A stretch of DNA of 64,000 nucleotides from JAEUHO01 sp046350655 (GCA_046350655.1 JAXMAB010000007.1:372001-436000); one strand, 5' to 3'; shown: positions 26,397 through 35,989, counted from the first letter of the stretch. A program made the numbers and translations. The notes: generated by a model from the sequence alone, not told the origin.

Positions 26397-26816
26397 GGAG
26401 GACTCCGCGAGCGCGCGGCGCCATTGTCGTCGACGCGTCCGCCGGGTCGACTCCGAGACGACGAGCGTCCGCGCCGCAGCGCACCTCGACGCCGGCCGCG
26501 TCGACGTCAGCGCGCCGGGTTCCTGTGTGTCGGGCTCCAGCGGGTCGGGCTCCAGCGGGTCGGGCCGCTGCGTGTCGGTTCGTGCGCGTCGGTTCGAACG
26601 CGTCGGTTCGAACGCGTCGACTCCGGCACTTCGGATCCGGCACATCGACTCCAGCGCTTCGGCTCCGGCACTCCGGCTCGAGCACTTCGGCTCCAGCGCA
26701 TCGGCCTTAGCGCCCGAGCGCCGGCGCACGGCGCCCAACGCGTGCGTCCCGGCACGTCCGCCCGCGCCGGTCGGTCCCGACCCTGCGATTCCGACACTCC
26801 GGACCCGACGATTCCG
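26397..26816. other. Repeat-rich intergenic region
   Basis: 420 bp between the SET and HNH genes with many degenerate 12-15 bp units, for example TCGGGCTCCAGCGGG twice near 26528-26557, GCGTCGGTTCGAAC-like units near 26588-26616, and variants of TTCGGCTCCGGCAC between 26630 and 26700. Open frames through it translate to Arg/Ser/Pro-rich repeats only. Confidence 0.65.
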
Positions 26817-28013
26817 CTACGGCGTCCGCGACGGAGGACCTCGATCTCCCCCACCCGACGACCGAGGCCCGCCGAGATCCCGCGGCGGATCGGCCCCCGG
26901 GCGAGTCCCGCCGACCGACGTCGGCGGGTCCGATCCGGGGACGCTGGTCGAACCCGTCGACGCGGTCCGATCGCGCGTTCGACGTCCGCGTCCGCCCCGT
27001 CGGGAGGCGCGGGGACTTGCCGGCGGCAGCAGATCCTCCGGCCCGCGGAACTCCTCGTCCTCGAACTCCGGGGAGTAGCCCGGACCGCGATCGGCGAGGT
27101 CCCATCCCTCGCGATCACGGAAGACCGGCTGGCTCGCCGTGCCTTCCATGCGGATCAGGCCGCAGTCGAAGAACGTGTGATGCGCGGTGCAAAGGAGGAT
27201 CAGGTTGTCGGCCTCGCGGTCCCCGCCGCTGGCGTGCGCGACAAGGTGAGCCTTCTCGAGGAACATCGAGTGATCGCAGAAGGGCACCGCGCAGCGGAAC
27301 CCCTGGCGGGCGAAGATCTCGCGTCGGACCGCCATCGGGACGTATCGGCTGTGGTACGAGCGCGTGTCCGCGGCCCGGCGCGCCCCCGGCATCACCCGCG
27401 CGAAGTCGAACGAGTCGAGGAAGTGGTCGACGACCGTCTCGAACGTCTCACCATGGGTCAGGGTCCGACCGGCACGGCTCGATGCGATCTCGCGGGCCCG
27501 CTCGAAGTCGTCGCGGGCCTCCGAACGGACGAAAACCGTCACCGCACAGGCGGGCTCGTCCCCGATCCGGACCTGCTCGCGCCGCTCCCGCACGCGCCGC
27601 CGCAGCGTGCGCAGCGAGTCGTCGCGGGCCCAACCGCGCCAGTCGTCGTCGGACCGGAGCATCGCGGGTTGGGTGAGCACCTCGGCGACGCACGCCGCCG
27701 CGGCCACGGTGACGTCGCCGCGCCGAATCTCCTCCTCCAGGTCCGGATGGAGGCGCAGCGCGCGCCCCAGGTCGAGGAGCGCCCTCGCTTCCACGGCGGC
27801 GAGGCCGAACCGCTCGCCGAACTCGCCGACGTTGGCGCACCCCATCGACTCCCAGAGCTTCCCGTCCCCGAGGCGGGCGAAGAGGTGCGCGCAGCGGAGT
27901 TCCGCATCGCGCCGGTCCGCGACCGCCGCCCGGAACGCGGGCAGCACCTCGCCGAGGCGGCGGGCGTCGTCATCGATCGGGCTGTCGGGGGATTGGTCGA
28001 TCACGAACAACAC
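26817..28013 (-). CDS. DUF222-type HNH endonuclease
   Basis: 398 residues. A helical DUF222/13E12-like region (about 20-225) precedes an HNH domain: FRCAVPFCDHSMFLEKAHL, VAHASGGDREADNLILLC and TAHHTFFDCG, with paired Cys for zinc and the His-Asn-His triad. These enzymes are mostly of actinobacterial spread and are often mobile or anti-phage related; their targets are unknown. The last 70 residues are Arg/Gly/Pro-rich and repetitive, with a PPTSVGG unit. The GTG start has several in-frame alternatives close by. Confidence 0.83.
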   Translation of the reverse strand: MLFVIDQSPDSPIDDDARRLGEVLPAFRAAVADRRDAELRCAHLFARLGDGKLWESMGCANVGEFGERFGLAAVEARALLDLGRALRLHPDLEEEIRRGDVTVAAAACVAEVLTQPAMLRSDDDWRGWARDDSLRTLRRRVRERREQVRIGDEPACAVTVFVRSEARDDFERAREIASSRAGRTLTHGETFETVVDHFLDSFDFARVMPGARRAADTRSYHSRYVPMAVRREIFARQGFRCAVPFCDHSMFLEKAHLVAHASGGDREADNLILLCTAHHTFFDCGLIRMEGTASQPVFRDREGWDLADRGPGYSPEFEDEEFRGPEDLLPPASPRASRRGGRGRRTRDRTASTGSTSVPGSDPPTSVGGTRPGADPPRDLGGPRSSGGGDRGPPSRTP

Positions 28014-28439
28014 ACTAACGATGGGGTCCGACAGGGGTCGCGGGCGGCGCCTCCGGGTCGAGGTCGCGACGTGCGGCGACGGGCGCTGGGCCTCGAGGGC
28101 CTGCCCACGCCGGCCCGGCGGCCCGCCTGCGATCCGCCGGCGGTCCGCCTGCGATCCGCCCCCCCCCCGTGTCGGGGTCCGCGCACCCGTCCGCCCGCCG
28201 TCCGATCGCCCGCTCTCCCGCTCGGCCCGCGCGGACCGCGGCGGCCGCCGCCCCCGAGCCGGCCCGTTCCCGTCCGTGCCCCGTCCGTGCCCCGTCCGTG
28301 CGCGTCGCGTCGGGCGCCGGAACGCACGGGCCCGCCCGCGCCGTCGCCCGCACGGCCCTCCCGCGGGGGCGTCGCGAGGCCCGCGCCTCGCCGGCGGTGC
28401 GGACGCCCCCCAGGACCTCGCGACGGCCCGCCAGCGACT
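28014..28439. other. Intergenic region with short tandem repeats
   Basis: 426 bp between the HNH start and the hemL stop. It has three 11-bp units CCGTCCGTGCC (28270-28302), repeated CTGCGATCCGCC-type words near 28128-28160, and a copy of the dispersed word CGCGAGGCCCG at 28373-28383. No gene or clear terminator seen. Confidence 0.65.
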
Positions 28440-29801
28440 TCAGCGCGGCGCCGAGCGAGCCCAGGCCGCGGTGGCCTCGAGCACGTGCGCGATCTCCGCG
28501 TCGCCGTGGGCCGTCGACACGAACCACGCCTCGTACGGCGACGGCGGGAGGTAGACCCCGGCCTCGATCATCGCGCGGTGGTACGCGCGGAAGAGATCCG
28601 TCTTCGTCGCCTTCGCCTCCGCGAGGTTCCGCGGCGCGGTCTTCGCGAACCAGAGCCCCATCATCCCGCCCTGCCGCGGCGCCACCGCGTCGATCCCCGC
28701 GGCGCGCAGCACGGCCTCGAGCCCGTCGGCGAGCCGCGCCGTCGTCGCCGCGAGCCGCTCGTACTGCCCGGGCCGCTGGATCTCGCGCAGCGTGGCGAGT
28801 CCCGCCGTCATCGCCACCGGGTGCCCCGCCAGCGTGCCCGCCTGATAGACCTTCCCCTCGGGCGCCACCATCGCCATCAGGTCCGCGCGCCCGCCGTACG
28901 CCCCCACCGGGAAGCCGCCGCCGATCACCTTCCCGAGCGTCACGAGGTCCGGCCGCACGCCGAACAGCGCCTGCGCCCCGCCGCGGTGCACGCGGAACCC
29001 CGTCATCACCTCGTCGAACACGAGCAGCGCGCCGTGCGCGTCGCAGAGCCGCCGCAGCCCCGGCAGGAAGTCCGCGTCCGGCCGCACGAACCCCATGTTC
29101 CCCACGATGGGCTCGACGAACACCGCCGCGATCTTCCCCGGGTGCGCCGCGAACGCACGCGCCACCGCCGCGAGGTCGTTGTACGGCACCGTCACCGTCG
29201 CCCCCACCACCGCCTGCGGCACGCCCGGGCTGTCCGGCGCGTCGAACGTGAGCGCGCCGCTGCCCGCCGACGACAGGAAGGCGTCGCCGTGGCCGTGGTA
29301 GCACCCCTCGAACTTGATCACCGCCTCGCGCCCCGTCGCCGCGCGCGCGAGCCGCAGCGCCGCCATGCACGCCTCCGTGCCCGACACGACGAACCGCAGC
29401 CGCTCGACCCACGGCATCGTCTTCGTCACGCGCGCGCCGAGCCTCGGCTCGTCCGGCGACGGCGTGCCGGTCGCGCTCCCGCGCCGCATCCGCCGCGTCA
29501 CCGCCGCGACCACCGCCGGATGCGAGTGCCCGACGATCATCGGCCCCCACGCGCCGATCAGGTCCACGTAGCGGTGCCCGTCCACGTCCGTCAGCCACGC
29601 GCCCTTCGCCGCGCGGATCACCGGCGGCTCGCTGCCCACCGACTTGAACGCGCGCACCGGGCTGTTCACGCCGCCGGGGAACAACCGCCGCGCCACCGCG
29701 TTGAGCGCCCGGCTCCGCGGCCCCGCGCCGCCGCGCCCCGCCCCCGCGCGGGCCTCGCGTCCCGCCCCCCCGACCGGCCGCCCGCCCTTCGCGTCAGACA
29801 C
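28440..29801 (-). CDS. hemL: Glutamate-1-semialdehyde 2,1-aminomutase
   Basis: 453 residues. PLP enzyme that converts glutamate-1-semialdehyde to 5-aminolevulinate, the C5 route to tetrapyrroles. The fold-type I features are clear: SGTEACMAALRLARAATGR, YHGHGDAF, FDEVMTGFR (Asp 263) and the Schiff-base Lys 291 in TLGKVIGGGFPVGA. Normal members start near residue 31 (SRALNAVARRLFPGG); the extra 30 Gly/Arg-rich residues come from DNA containing the dispersed repeat. The GTG start overlaps hemB by 8 nt. Last gene of the hem series. Confidence 0.96.
   Translation of the reverse strand: MSDAKGGRPVGGAGREARAGAGRGGAGPRSRALNAVARRLFPGGVNSPVRAFKSVGSEPPVIRAAKGAWLTDVDGHRYVDLIGAWGPMIVGHSHPAVVAAVTRRMRRGSATGTPSPDEPRLGARVTKTMPWVERLRFVVSGTEACMAALRLARAATGREAVIKFEGCYHGHGDAFLSSAGSGALTFDAPDSPGVPQAVVGATVTVPYNDLAAVARAFAAHPGKIAAVFVEPIVGNMGFVRPDADFLPGLRRLCDAHGALLVFDEVMTGFRVHRGGAQALFGVRPDLVTLGKVIGGGFPVGAYGGRADLMAMVAPEGKVYQAGTLAGHPVAMTAGLATLREIQRPGQYERLAATTARLADGLEAVLRAAGIDAVAPRQGGMMGLWFAKTAPRNLAEAKATKTDLFRAYHRAMIEAGVYLPPSPYEAWFVSTAHGDAEIAHVLEATAAWARSAPR
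29749..29778. repeat. 30-bp repeat shared with pabB
   Basis: Identical at 29 of 30 positions to 46653-46682, beginning CGGGCCTCG and ending GACCGGC around a run of seven C. Here it encodes part of the non-conserved N-terminal extension of HemL. Confidence 0.85.
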
Positions 29802-30798
29802 GGTCCCACCTCCCCGACGTGATCGCCTCGGCGGCGTGCGCCGCGAAGTACGTGAGGATCCACGTGGCGCCGGCGCGCCGGATGCCGAGCAGCGTCTCGT
29901 ACGCCGCGCGGTCGAGGTCGAGCCAGCCGCGCTCGGCCGCCGCGTGGAGCGACGCGTACTCGCCGCTCACCTGGTACGCCGCCACCGGCACGTCCACCGC
30001 CTCCGCGATGTCGCGGATCCAGTCGAGGTTCGGCCCCGCGGGCTTCACCATCACGGCGTCCGCGCCCTCCTCGACGTCGAGCAGCGCCTCGCGCACCGCC
30101 TCGCGCGGGTTCGCCGGGTCCATCTGGTAGCCCTTGCGGTCGCCCTTGCCCGGCGTGCTGCCCGCCGCGTCGCGGAACGGCCCGTAGAACGCCGACGCCG
30201 ACTTCGCCGAGTACGCGAGGATCGGCGTGTCGCGGAACCCCGCCGCGTCGAGGCCTTCGCGGATCGCCGCGACCTGCCCGTCCATCATCGCGCTCGGCGC
30301 CACGACGTCGGCGCCCGCCCGCGCGTAACACACCGCCTCCTGCGCGAGGAGCGGCAGCGTCGCGTCGTTGTCCACGTCCGTCGCGCCGCGCGCGGTCGCG
30401 TGCAGGATCCCGCAGTGGCCGTGGTCCGTGTACTCGCACAGGCACACGTCCGCCATCAGCACGAGCCCGGGGCACGCCGTCTTGAGCGCCGCGAGCGCCT
30501 GCGGCACCGGCCCGTCCGGGTCCCAGCCCGACGCGCCGCGCGCGTCCTTCCGCGCCGGGATGCCGAACAGGATCACCCCGCCGACGCCGAGCCGCTCGAG
30601 CCGCTTGCCCTCCTCGACCACCGTGTCCACGCTGAACCGGAACTGCCCCGGCATCGACGCGAGCGGCGTGCGGAGGCCGCGACCCGCCTCGACGAACAGC
30701 GGCGCGATCAGCTCGGCGGGATGGAGGCGCGTCTCGCGCGTGAGACGGCGCAGCGCGGGGGTCTGGCGGAGACGACGCGGACGGTGCACGAGGTCCAT
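29794..30798 (-). CDS. hemB: Porphobilinogen synthase (5-aminolevulinate dehydratase)
   Basis: 334 residues. It condenses two 5-aminolevulinate molecules to porphobilinogen. It carries the catalytic Lys pair (AYSAKSASAFYGPFRD, Lys 199; VMVKPAGPNLDW, Lys 252) and the cysteine triad of zinc-type enzymes in DVCLCEYTDHGHCG (Cys 119, 121, 129). The ATG at 30798 gives the conventional start. The gene overlaps hemL by 8 nt, so these consecutive pathway steps are co-translated. A 537-bp gap separates it from hemD upstream. Confidence 0.97.
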   Translation of the reverse strand: MDLVHRPRRLRQTPALRRLTRETRLHPAELIAPLFVEAGRGLRTPLASMPGQFRFSVDTVVEEGKRLERLGVGGVILFGIPARKDARGASGWDPDGPVPQALAALKTACPGLVLMADVCLCEYTDHGHCGILHATARGATDVDNDATLPLLAQEAVCYARAGADVVAPSAMMDGQVAAIREGLDAAGFRDTPILAYSAKSASAFYGPFRDAAGSTPGKGDRKGYQMDPANPREAVREALLDVEEGADAVMVKPAGPNLDWIRDIAEAVDVPVAAYQVSGEYASLHAAAERGWLDLDRAAYETLLGIRRAGATWILTYFAAHAAEAITSGRWDRV

Positions 30799-31335
30799 GG
30801 AGGCCACGGTACCCGACGACCCGGAACCGGTCCCGCCGGGAGACGGGCGCCCCACCGGGACCGCGCGGCCCGCGCGCACGCAGGCCCGACCGCCGCCGCA
30901 CCCCCCGCGCGCCCCGGGCCCCAGTCGACACGCGGGACCGCGAGGCCCGCTCGAGGCCCGGGACCGCGAGGCCCGCCCGCCGCCACGTTCGGGCCGACGC
31001 GCCGCGGACCCGCGCGGCGCGGGGGCGGCGTCCCGCCGAGGACGGCCGAGGTGCGAGGGACCGCGAGGCCCGTCGGCCCGCACGACCCCGGGGCCGGCGC
31101 GACCGTGCGCCCCGGCGACGGCACGACCGCGTGGCGGCGCGACGTGACGACCGGACCGCGCCGCGCCGGGACCACGCCGCCGCACGCTCGCGCCGACGCA
31201 AGATCGCACCGAGGCACGATCGCGCGCCCGTCATGCCCGACGCGCCAACGGCACCTGGTGCCCCCGCAGGACCCGCAGCGCCCGTAGCGTCCCGCGGGAA
31301 CGCCGCCGACGCCGCGCCCCCCGCGCGCCGCCGCG
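30799..31335. other. Intergenic gap with clustered dispersed repeats
   Basis: 537 bp between hemD and hemB, both leftward. It holds three exact copies of CGCGAGGCCCG (30939, 30965, 31062), two within a GGGACCGCGAGGCCCGC context only 26 bp apart. No gene with plausible composition is present, so a hemB promoter is likely somewhere within. Confidence 0.7.
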
Positions 31336-32076
31336 TCACGCGCGGCGACGACCCAGCACGGCGCGCACCGCCGCGACGAGGGCCTCGCGGCTCGCGTTCT
31401 CCGCGACGGTGACGTCATGGACCCCCGCCGCGCGCAGCGGCGCGGCCGCGGTCGCCCCCGCGGCGACGCAGGGCCCGCGCACGCCCGCCGACGCCCCGAC
31501 GACGCGCAGCCACGCCTCGGCCGCCGCGCCGCTGCCGAAGACCCACGCGTCGGGCGGCGCGGCCCCGTCGAGGACGGCCGCGGCGAACCCTGGCGCCTCG
31601 GCGGTGGCGTACGCGACGACCTCGTCCACGACGAAGCCCGCCGCGCGCAGCGCCGCCGCCCCGGCCTCGTTCGCGCGCGCCCCGCGGAGCCAGAGGACCC
31701 GCGCCGACGGCGGGAGGCTCGTGGCGAGCCGCCGCGCGAGGACCTCCGCGCCGGCGGTGCCCACGACGTCCACGTCGAAGCCGATCAATTGCATGTGTCG
31801 CGCCGTCTCGGGCCCGACCGCCGCGCCGCGCCGTCCGCGCCACGCCTCGGCGGGCAGGTACCGGAACGCGCCTTTCGACGTCGCGACCACGTAGTCGTAC
31901 GTCCGGCCCGCGGCGGCCTCGAGCGCCGCGGGATCCGGCGGCGGCGTCGTCACCGCGAACGGCATCGCGCGCGCCGCGAGGCCCGCGTCGGCGAAGGCGT
32001 CGCACCAGCCTGCCGCCGTGTCGGCGGTGGCGACGACCGCGACCGACGGCGGGCCGGCGGCCGGGCCTCGCGTCAC
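31336..32076 (-). CDS. hemD: Uroporphyrinogen-III synthase
   Basis: 246 residues, poorly conserved as usual for HemD, which cyclises hydroxymethylbilane with ring-D inversion. Two-lobe pattern: an early YDYVVATSKGAFRYLP segment, AAVGPETARHMQLIGFDVDVV, LWLRGARANE, then VVDEVVAYATAEAP and DAWVFGSGAAAEAWLRVV in the second lobe. Position directly after hemC supports the call. The GTG start overlaps the hemC stop (GTGA). Confidence 0.88.
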   Translation of the reverse strand: MTRGPAAGPPSVAVVATADTAAGWCDAFADAGLAARAMPFAVTTPPPDPAALEAAAGRTYDYVVATSKGAFRYLPAEAWRGRRGAAVGPETARHMQLIGFDVDVVGTAGAEVLARRLATSLPPSARVLWLRGARANEAGAAALRAAGFVVDEVVAYATAEAPGFAAAVLDGAAPPDAWVFGSGAAAEAWLRVVGASAGVRGPCVAAGATAAAPLRAAGVHDVTVAENASREALVAAVRAVLGRRRA

Positions 32077-32975
32077 GGGGTGACGAGCCGGGCCGCTCCG
32101 CGGGCGAGCAACCGAGTCGCCGTGCGCTCCCCCACCGCGGCGGCCTCGGCGAGGCCGCCCTCGTCCTGCTCCTCGAGGCACGCCGCGCCGTCGAGCGAGA
32201 GCACGCGGACGGTGAGCCGGAGCCGCCCGTCGGCGACGCGCGCCAAGGCGCCGACCGGCGCGTGGCACCCGGCCTCCAGCGCGTGCAGCACCGCGCGCTC
32301 GGCCGTCGCCTCGGCGGCGGCGCACACGTCCGCGACGCGCCGGACCCGCGCCTCCGCGCGCGCGTCGCCGCGCCGGATCGTGAGCGCGAGGGCGCCCTGC
32401 GCGGGCGCCGGCAGCATCACCGCGGGATCGATGCGCTCCGTGATCTCGTGCTCGAGGCCGAGGCGCGAGAGGCCCGCGCAGGCGAGCACCATCGCGTCGA
32501 AGCGGCCCTCGCGGAGCCGCTGCAGGCGCGTGTCCACGTTGCCCCGCAGGCCGACGATCTCGAGGTCGGGGCGGGCCCGCCGCAGCTGCGCCGCCCGTCG
32601 AGGGCTGCCGGTCGCGACGACGGCCCCGCGGCGCAGGTCCGCGAGCGGCCGTCCGTCGCGCGAGAGCAGGGCGTCGCGCGGGTCCTCGCGGACGGGGACC
32701 GCGCCGAGCGAGACCCCGGCCTCGTCGGCGACCGGCAGGTCCTTCATCGAGTGGACGGCGGCGTCGCAGCGGTCCTCGAGCAGCGCGCGGTGCAGCGCCG
32801 CGGTGAATACGCCGCGGCCGCCCATCGCCGCCAGCGGGGTGACCGCGTCCTGGTCGCCCTCGCTCTTCACCCACACCAGCGTGACGTCGTCGCCGAGGCG
32901 CGAGGCGATCCACTCGGTCTGCGTGCGGGCGAGGAGGCTCGCGCGGGATCCGACTCGAAGGGGCGATGCGCTCAC
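32073..32975 (-). CDS. hemC: Hydroxymethylbilane synthase (porphobilinogen deaminase)
   Basis: 300 residues. It polymerises four porphobilinogens to hydroxymethylbilane. It shows RVGSRASLLARTQTEW, the catalytic Asp region DAAVHSMKDLP, TGSPRRAAQLRRARPDL, LRGNVDTRLQRL and the cofactor-binding Cys 237 in EAGCHAPVGALA. GTG start; GTGA overlaps with xseA upstream and hemD downstream join repair and haem genes in one transcript. Confidence 0.97.
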   Translation of the reverse strand: MSASPLRVGSRASLLARTQTEWIASRLGDDVTLVWVKSEGDQDAVTPLAAMGGRGVFTAALHRALLEDRCDAAVHSMKDLPVADEAGVSLGAVPVREDPRDALLSRDGRPLADLRRGAVVATGSPRRAAQLRRARPDLEIVGLRGNVDTRLQRLREGRFDAMVLACAGLSRLGLEHEITERIDPAVMLPAPAQGALALTIRRGDARAEARVRRVADVCAAAEATAERAVLHALEAGCHAPVGALARVADGRLRLTVRVLSLDGAACLEEQDEGGLAEAAAVGERTATRLLARGAARLVTP

Positions 32976-34535
32976 GGAGGGTCTCCGGCAGGCGGGCGGG
33001 CGGGGCGGTCAGGGCGGTCGGGGCGATCAGGACGGTCGGGACGGTCGGGGCGAACGGGCGGTCGCCCGCGGGACGGATCCGCGGCGGGGTCGGACGCGGT
33101 GGCCGACGTCGGCGCCGACGGCCGCACGGCCTCGACGCGGCTCTCGATCGTGCCGTCGCCGACCTGCGTGGCAAGCCGGTCGCCGGGCCGCACCGCGGCG
33201 ACGGTCTTGACGAGGGCGCCGTCGAGCCGCGTGAGCGACCACCCGCGCCCGAGCACGCGGAGCGGCGACAGCGCCTCGACGGCGGCGCGGCGGGCCTCGT
33301 AGGCCGCGGTCGCGCGGTCGAGGCGGCGCCGGGCGCCCGCCGCGGCGCGCGCCCCGAGATCGGCGACGCGGGCGAAGCCGCCGCGGTCGCGGCCGCCGGC
33401 GACGCGGCGGCGAGCCGGGCCTCGAGGGCGGTCAGCGACGCGCGCCCGTGCCGCGCCCGCGTCCAGCGCGCGCCGCGCGCGCGCCGAGGTCGGCGACGGC
33501 CTGCCGGCGGCGCAGGAGCTCCGCCGACGGACTGCGCGAGGCGAGCCGCGCGGCCAGCATGTCGAGCCGCGCGCGCCGCGCCGCGACGCCGGCGAGCGGG
33601 TCGCGGACGACGGGACGCCCGGCGACGGCCTCGACCGCCTGCCAGGCCCGGTCCACGCGCGTGCGGACGAGGTGGGCGAGACGCGAGGCCCGGCGGTCGA
33701 GCTCGGCGACGAGGTCGCCGTGGACCGGCACGACGAGCTCGCCGGCCTGGCTGGGGGTCGCCGCGCGGACGTCGGCGACGAGGTCGGCGATCGTGACGTC
33801 CACCTCGTGGCCGACCGCGCTGACCACCGGCGTGACGCACGCCGCGATCGCGCGGGCCACCGGCTCCTCGTTGAAGGCCCAGAGGTCCTCGGCGGAGCCG
33901 CCGCCGCGGCCGACCACGATCACGTCGGCGCCCGACGAGCGGTCCGCGAGCCGCAGCCCGCGCGCGATCTCCTCCGCGGCCCCGGCGCCCTGGACGCGCA
34001 CCGCCACGAGGACGATCTCGATCGGCGGGTACCGGCGCTGGATCACCGTGACGAGGTCGCGGACCGCGGCGCCGGTCCGCGCCGTGACGAGCGCGACGCG
34101 GCGCGGGAGGTACGGGAGCGGCACCTTCCGCGCGGGGTCGAAGAGGCCCTCGGCGGCGAGCCGCTGCTTCAGCTGCTCGAACGCGACCTGCAGCGCCCCC
34201 ACGCCGAGCGGGTTCATCTCGTGGACGACGAGCTGGTACTTCCCGTGCGGCGGGTAGACGTCGACGTTCCCGCGGCAGACGACCTCGAGGCCGTCCTCGA
34301 TGGCGAACCGCAGCCGGCTCGCCGTGCCGCGCCAGGCGACGGCGGGCAGCACCGCGCCCTCGTCCTTCAGCGCGAAGTAGACGTGGCCCGACGAGACCCG
34401 CCGCGCGCCCGTCACCTGCCCGCGCACCCACACCTCGCCGAACTCCGCGGCGATCGTGCGCTGCAGCGCGAGCGTCAGCTCGGTGACCGAGCGGACCGCG
34501 CCGCCCGGCGCCCGCTGCGGGAGCAGGCCCCCCAC
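32972..34535 (-). CDS. xseA: Exodeoxyribonuclease VII large subunit, split by two apparent frameshifts
   Basis: Large subunit of ExoVII, which degrades single-stranded DNA. The first frame (34535 to about 33485) encodes the OB domain (VWVRGQVTGARRVSSGHVYF) and catalytic region (VGRGGGSAEDLWAFNEE, SAVGHEVDVTIADLVAD). The coiled-coil region continues in a second frame (ARHGRASLTALEARL) and the C-terminus (RVLGRGWSLTRLDGALVKTV) in a third. Shift zones are 33450-33485 and 33375-33400; each equals one missing base, and the span length (1564) becomes a multiple of three if two bases are restored. Sequence error is likelier than decay. The tail is Arg-Pro-Asp repeats. No xseB follows; hemC does. GTG start 7 nt after ymdB. 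Confidence 0.85.
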
Positions 34536-34542
34536 GACGGCG

Positions 34543-35364
34543 TCAGTCCCGCCCGCCGGCGGCCGCGACGGCCACCTCGGCCGGGACGGGGAGGAACAGC
34601 GGCTCGATCTTCACGGCCTTCCCGGTGCGCTCGTCCACGTCCACGAGCACGGCGCCCAGCTTCAGGTCGCCGTCGGCCACCGCGAACGCCTCGTGGACGT
34701 TGGTGCGCATCTTCTTCAGGACGGCCTCCTTCACGCGGCCGATGACGCCGTTGTAGGGCCCCGTCATGCCGCAGTCGGAGATGAAGGCGCTGCCGCTCGC
34801 GCGGATCGTCGCGTCCGCGGTCGGGACGTGGGTGTGGGTGCCGAAGAGGAGCGAGATCCGCCCGTCGAGGAACCACGAGAGCGCGATCTTCTCGCTCGTC
34901 GCCTCGGCGTGCATGTCCACGACGACGACGTTCGTGTGCTCCTTCAGCGACGCGACGGCCCGCTCGGCCTCCTCGAAGAAGTCGCCCCACGCGTTCATGA
35001 ACACGCGCCCCTGCAGGTGGACGACCCCGACCCGGATCCCGCGGGGCCCCTCGAACAGGCACGTGCCGCGCCCGGGCGCGGACTTCGGCCAGTTGGCGGG
35101 CCGCAGGAGCCGCTCCTCGCGCTCGTACAGCGGGAACGCCTCGCGCTTGTCGAACGCGTGGTCGCCCATGGTGACCACGTCGGCGCCGAGCGCGCGGATC
35201 TCGCGGTAGATCTTCTCGTTGATCCCGGCGCCGGCGGCCGAGTTCTCCGCGTTCACGATGACGACGTCGACCTCCCGCTCCTTCTTGAGGAGGGGCAGGA
35301 AGTGGGCCAGCGCGATGCGACCGGGGCGTCCGACGACGTCACCCACGGCGAGGATCCGGATCAT
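34543..35364 (-). CDS. ymdB: YmdB-family metallophosphoesterase
   Basis: 273 residues. It is a cyclic-nucleotide phosphodiesterase of the calcineurin-like fold (YmdB of Bacillus hydrolyses 2',3'-cyclic nucleotides). Metal-binding motifs are all present: ILAVGDVVGRPGR, VNAENSAAGAGI, VVTMGDHAFDKRE, VVDMHAEATSEKIA and LFGTHTHVPTADATI. In many bacteria ymdB sits next to rny; here it precedes xseA, with rny 6 kb away. The ATG at 35364 begins with MIRILAVGDVVG; an ATG nine bases upstream is also possible. Confidence 0.94.
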   Translation of the reverse strand: MIRILAVGDVVGRPGRIALAHFLPLLKKEREVDVVIVNAENSAAGAGINEKIYREIRALGADVVTMGDHAFDKREAFPLYEREERLLRPANWPKSAPGRGTCLFEGPRGIRVGVVHLQGRVFMNAWGDFFEEAERAVASLKEHTNVVVVDMHAEATSEKIALSWFLDGRISLLFGTHTHVPTADATIRASGSAFISDCGMTGPYNGVIGRVKEAVLKKMRTNVHEAFAVADGDLKLGAVLVDVDERTGKAVKIEPLFLPVPAEVAVAAAGGRD

Positions 35365-35519
35365 CCCGACCATCCTACCCCCACCGGGGGCCCGCCCCCC
35401 GGTTGGACCCCGTCGTCCGCGGCGCGCGGGACCGGCCCGGTCGCAGGCGTCGCCCCGGGCCGCGCCGCGTGCGCCCGCCGCCCCGCGGCCCCGCGGCCCC
35501 GCGGCCCGACGGACGTCCG

Positions 35520-35912
35520 CTACCGCGTCCCCGGCCGAGCCACCGGCCGCGAGACCGGCCGCGAGACCGGCCGCGACACCGACCGCGCGACCGACGGCGA
35601 CACGTCCTCGAGGGCGGACGGGACCGCGCGGTACCACACCCACACGCCGCGCTTCTCGCGCGCCAGGAACCCGGCGCGGTGCAGCGCCTGGAGATGGTGG
35701 GTCACCGTCGGTTGCGACAGGCCGAGCGGCGCGACGAGGTTGCACACGCACGCCTCGCCCCGCGGGTGCGCCGCGACCAGCGAGAGGAGGCGCAGCCGCG
35801 CGGGGTGCGCCAGCACCTTGAGCCGGGCGGCGAGCGCGCCCGCGTCCCGCGCCGCGAGCGGCGGGCGGGCGACGGGAGGGCAACCACCGGGACCGCAGCG
35901 CGCGTCGGCCAT
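35520..35912 (-). CDS. arsR: ArsR-family arsenical repressor
   Basis: 130 residues. Winged-helix repressor: LKVLAHPARLRLLSLVA, the metal-sensing ACVCNLV in alpha-3 (Cys pair), LSQPTVTHHLQALHRAGFL recognition helix and KRGVWVWYRAVP wing. It probably represses itself and the divergent acr3-arsC until arsenite binds. The last 25 residues are a repetitive Ser-Arg-Pro-Val tail encoded by 12-bp units. An operator-like dyad lies just upstream. Confidence 0.93.
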   Translation of the reverse strand: MADARCGPGGCPPVARPPLAARDAGALAARLKVLAHPARLRLLSLVAAHPRGEACVCNLVAPLGLSQPTVTHHLQALHRAGFLAREKRGVWVWYRAVPSALEDVSPSVARSVSRPVSRPVSRPVARPGTR

Positions 35913-35923
35913 GGCGACATATT

Positions 35924-35939
35924 GACATGGATCGATGTC
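35924..35939. promoter_or_regulatory. ArsR operator candidate
   Basis: GACAT-GGATCG-ATGTC, a perfect 5-bp dyad in an A/T-rich patch (35917-35939) that contrasts sharply with its surroundings. It lies 12 bp from the arsR start and upstream of acr3, the position expected for repression of both. Confidence 0.7.
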
Positions 35940-35972
35940 TCGCGCACCGTGGATATCGACCGCCGTCGATCT

Positions 35973-35985
35973 CCTCCGCCGGAGG
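35973..35985 (+). promoter_or_regulatory. Hairpin containing the acr3 ribosome-binding site
   Basis: CCTCC-GCC-GGAGG: the GGAGG Shine-Dalgarno (35981-35985), 4 nt before the GTG at 35990, is perfectly complementary to CCTCC just upstream. It could limit translation until unfolded; the 3-nt loop makes it only moderately stable. Confidence 0.4.
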
Positions 35986-35989
35986 CCCC

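Noticed and set aside
30799..31335. Protein-coding frames between hemD and hemB
   Set aside because: Translations are Arg/Gly/Pro-only and cross clustered repeat copies; no ribosome-binding site or domain.
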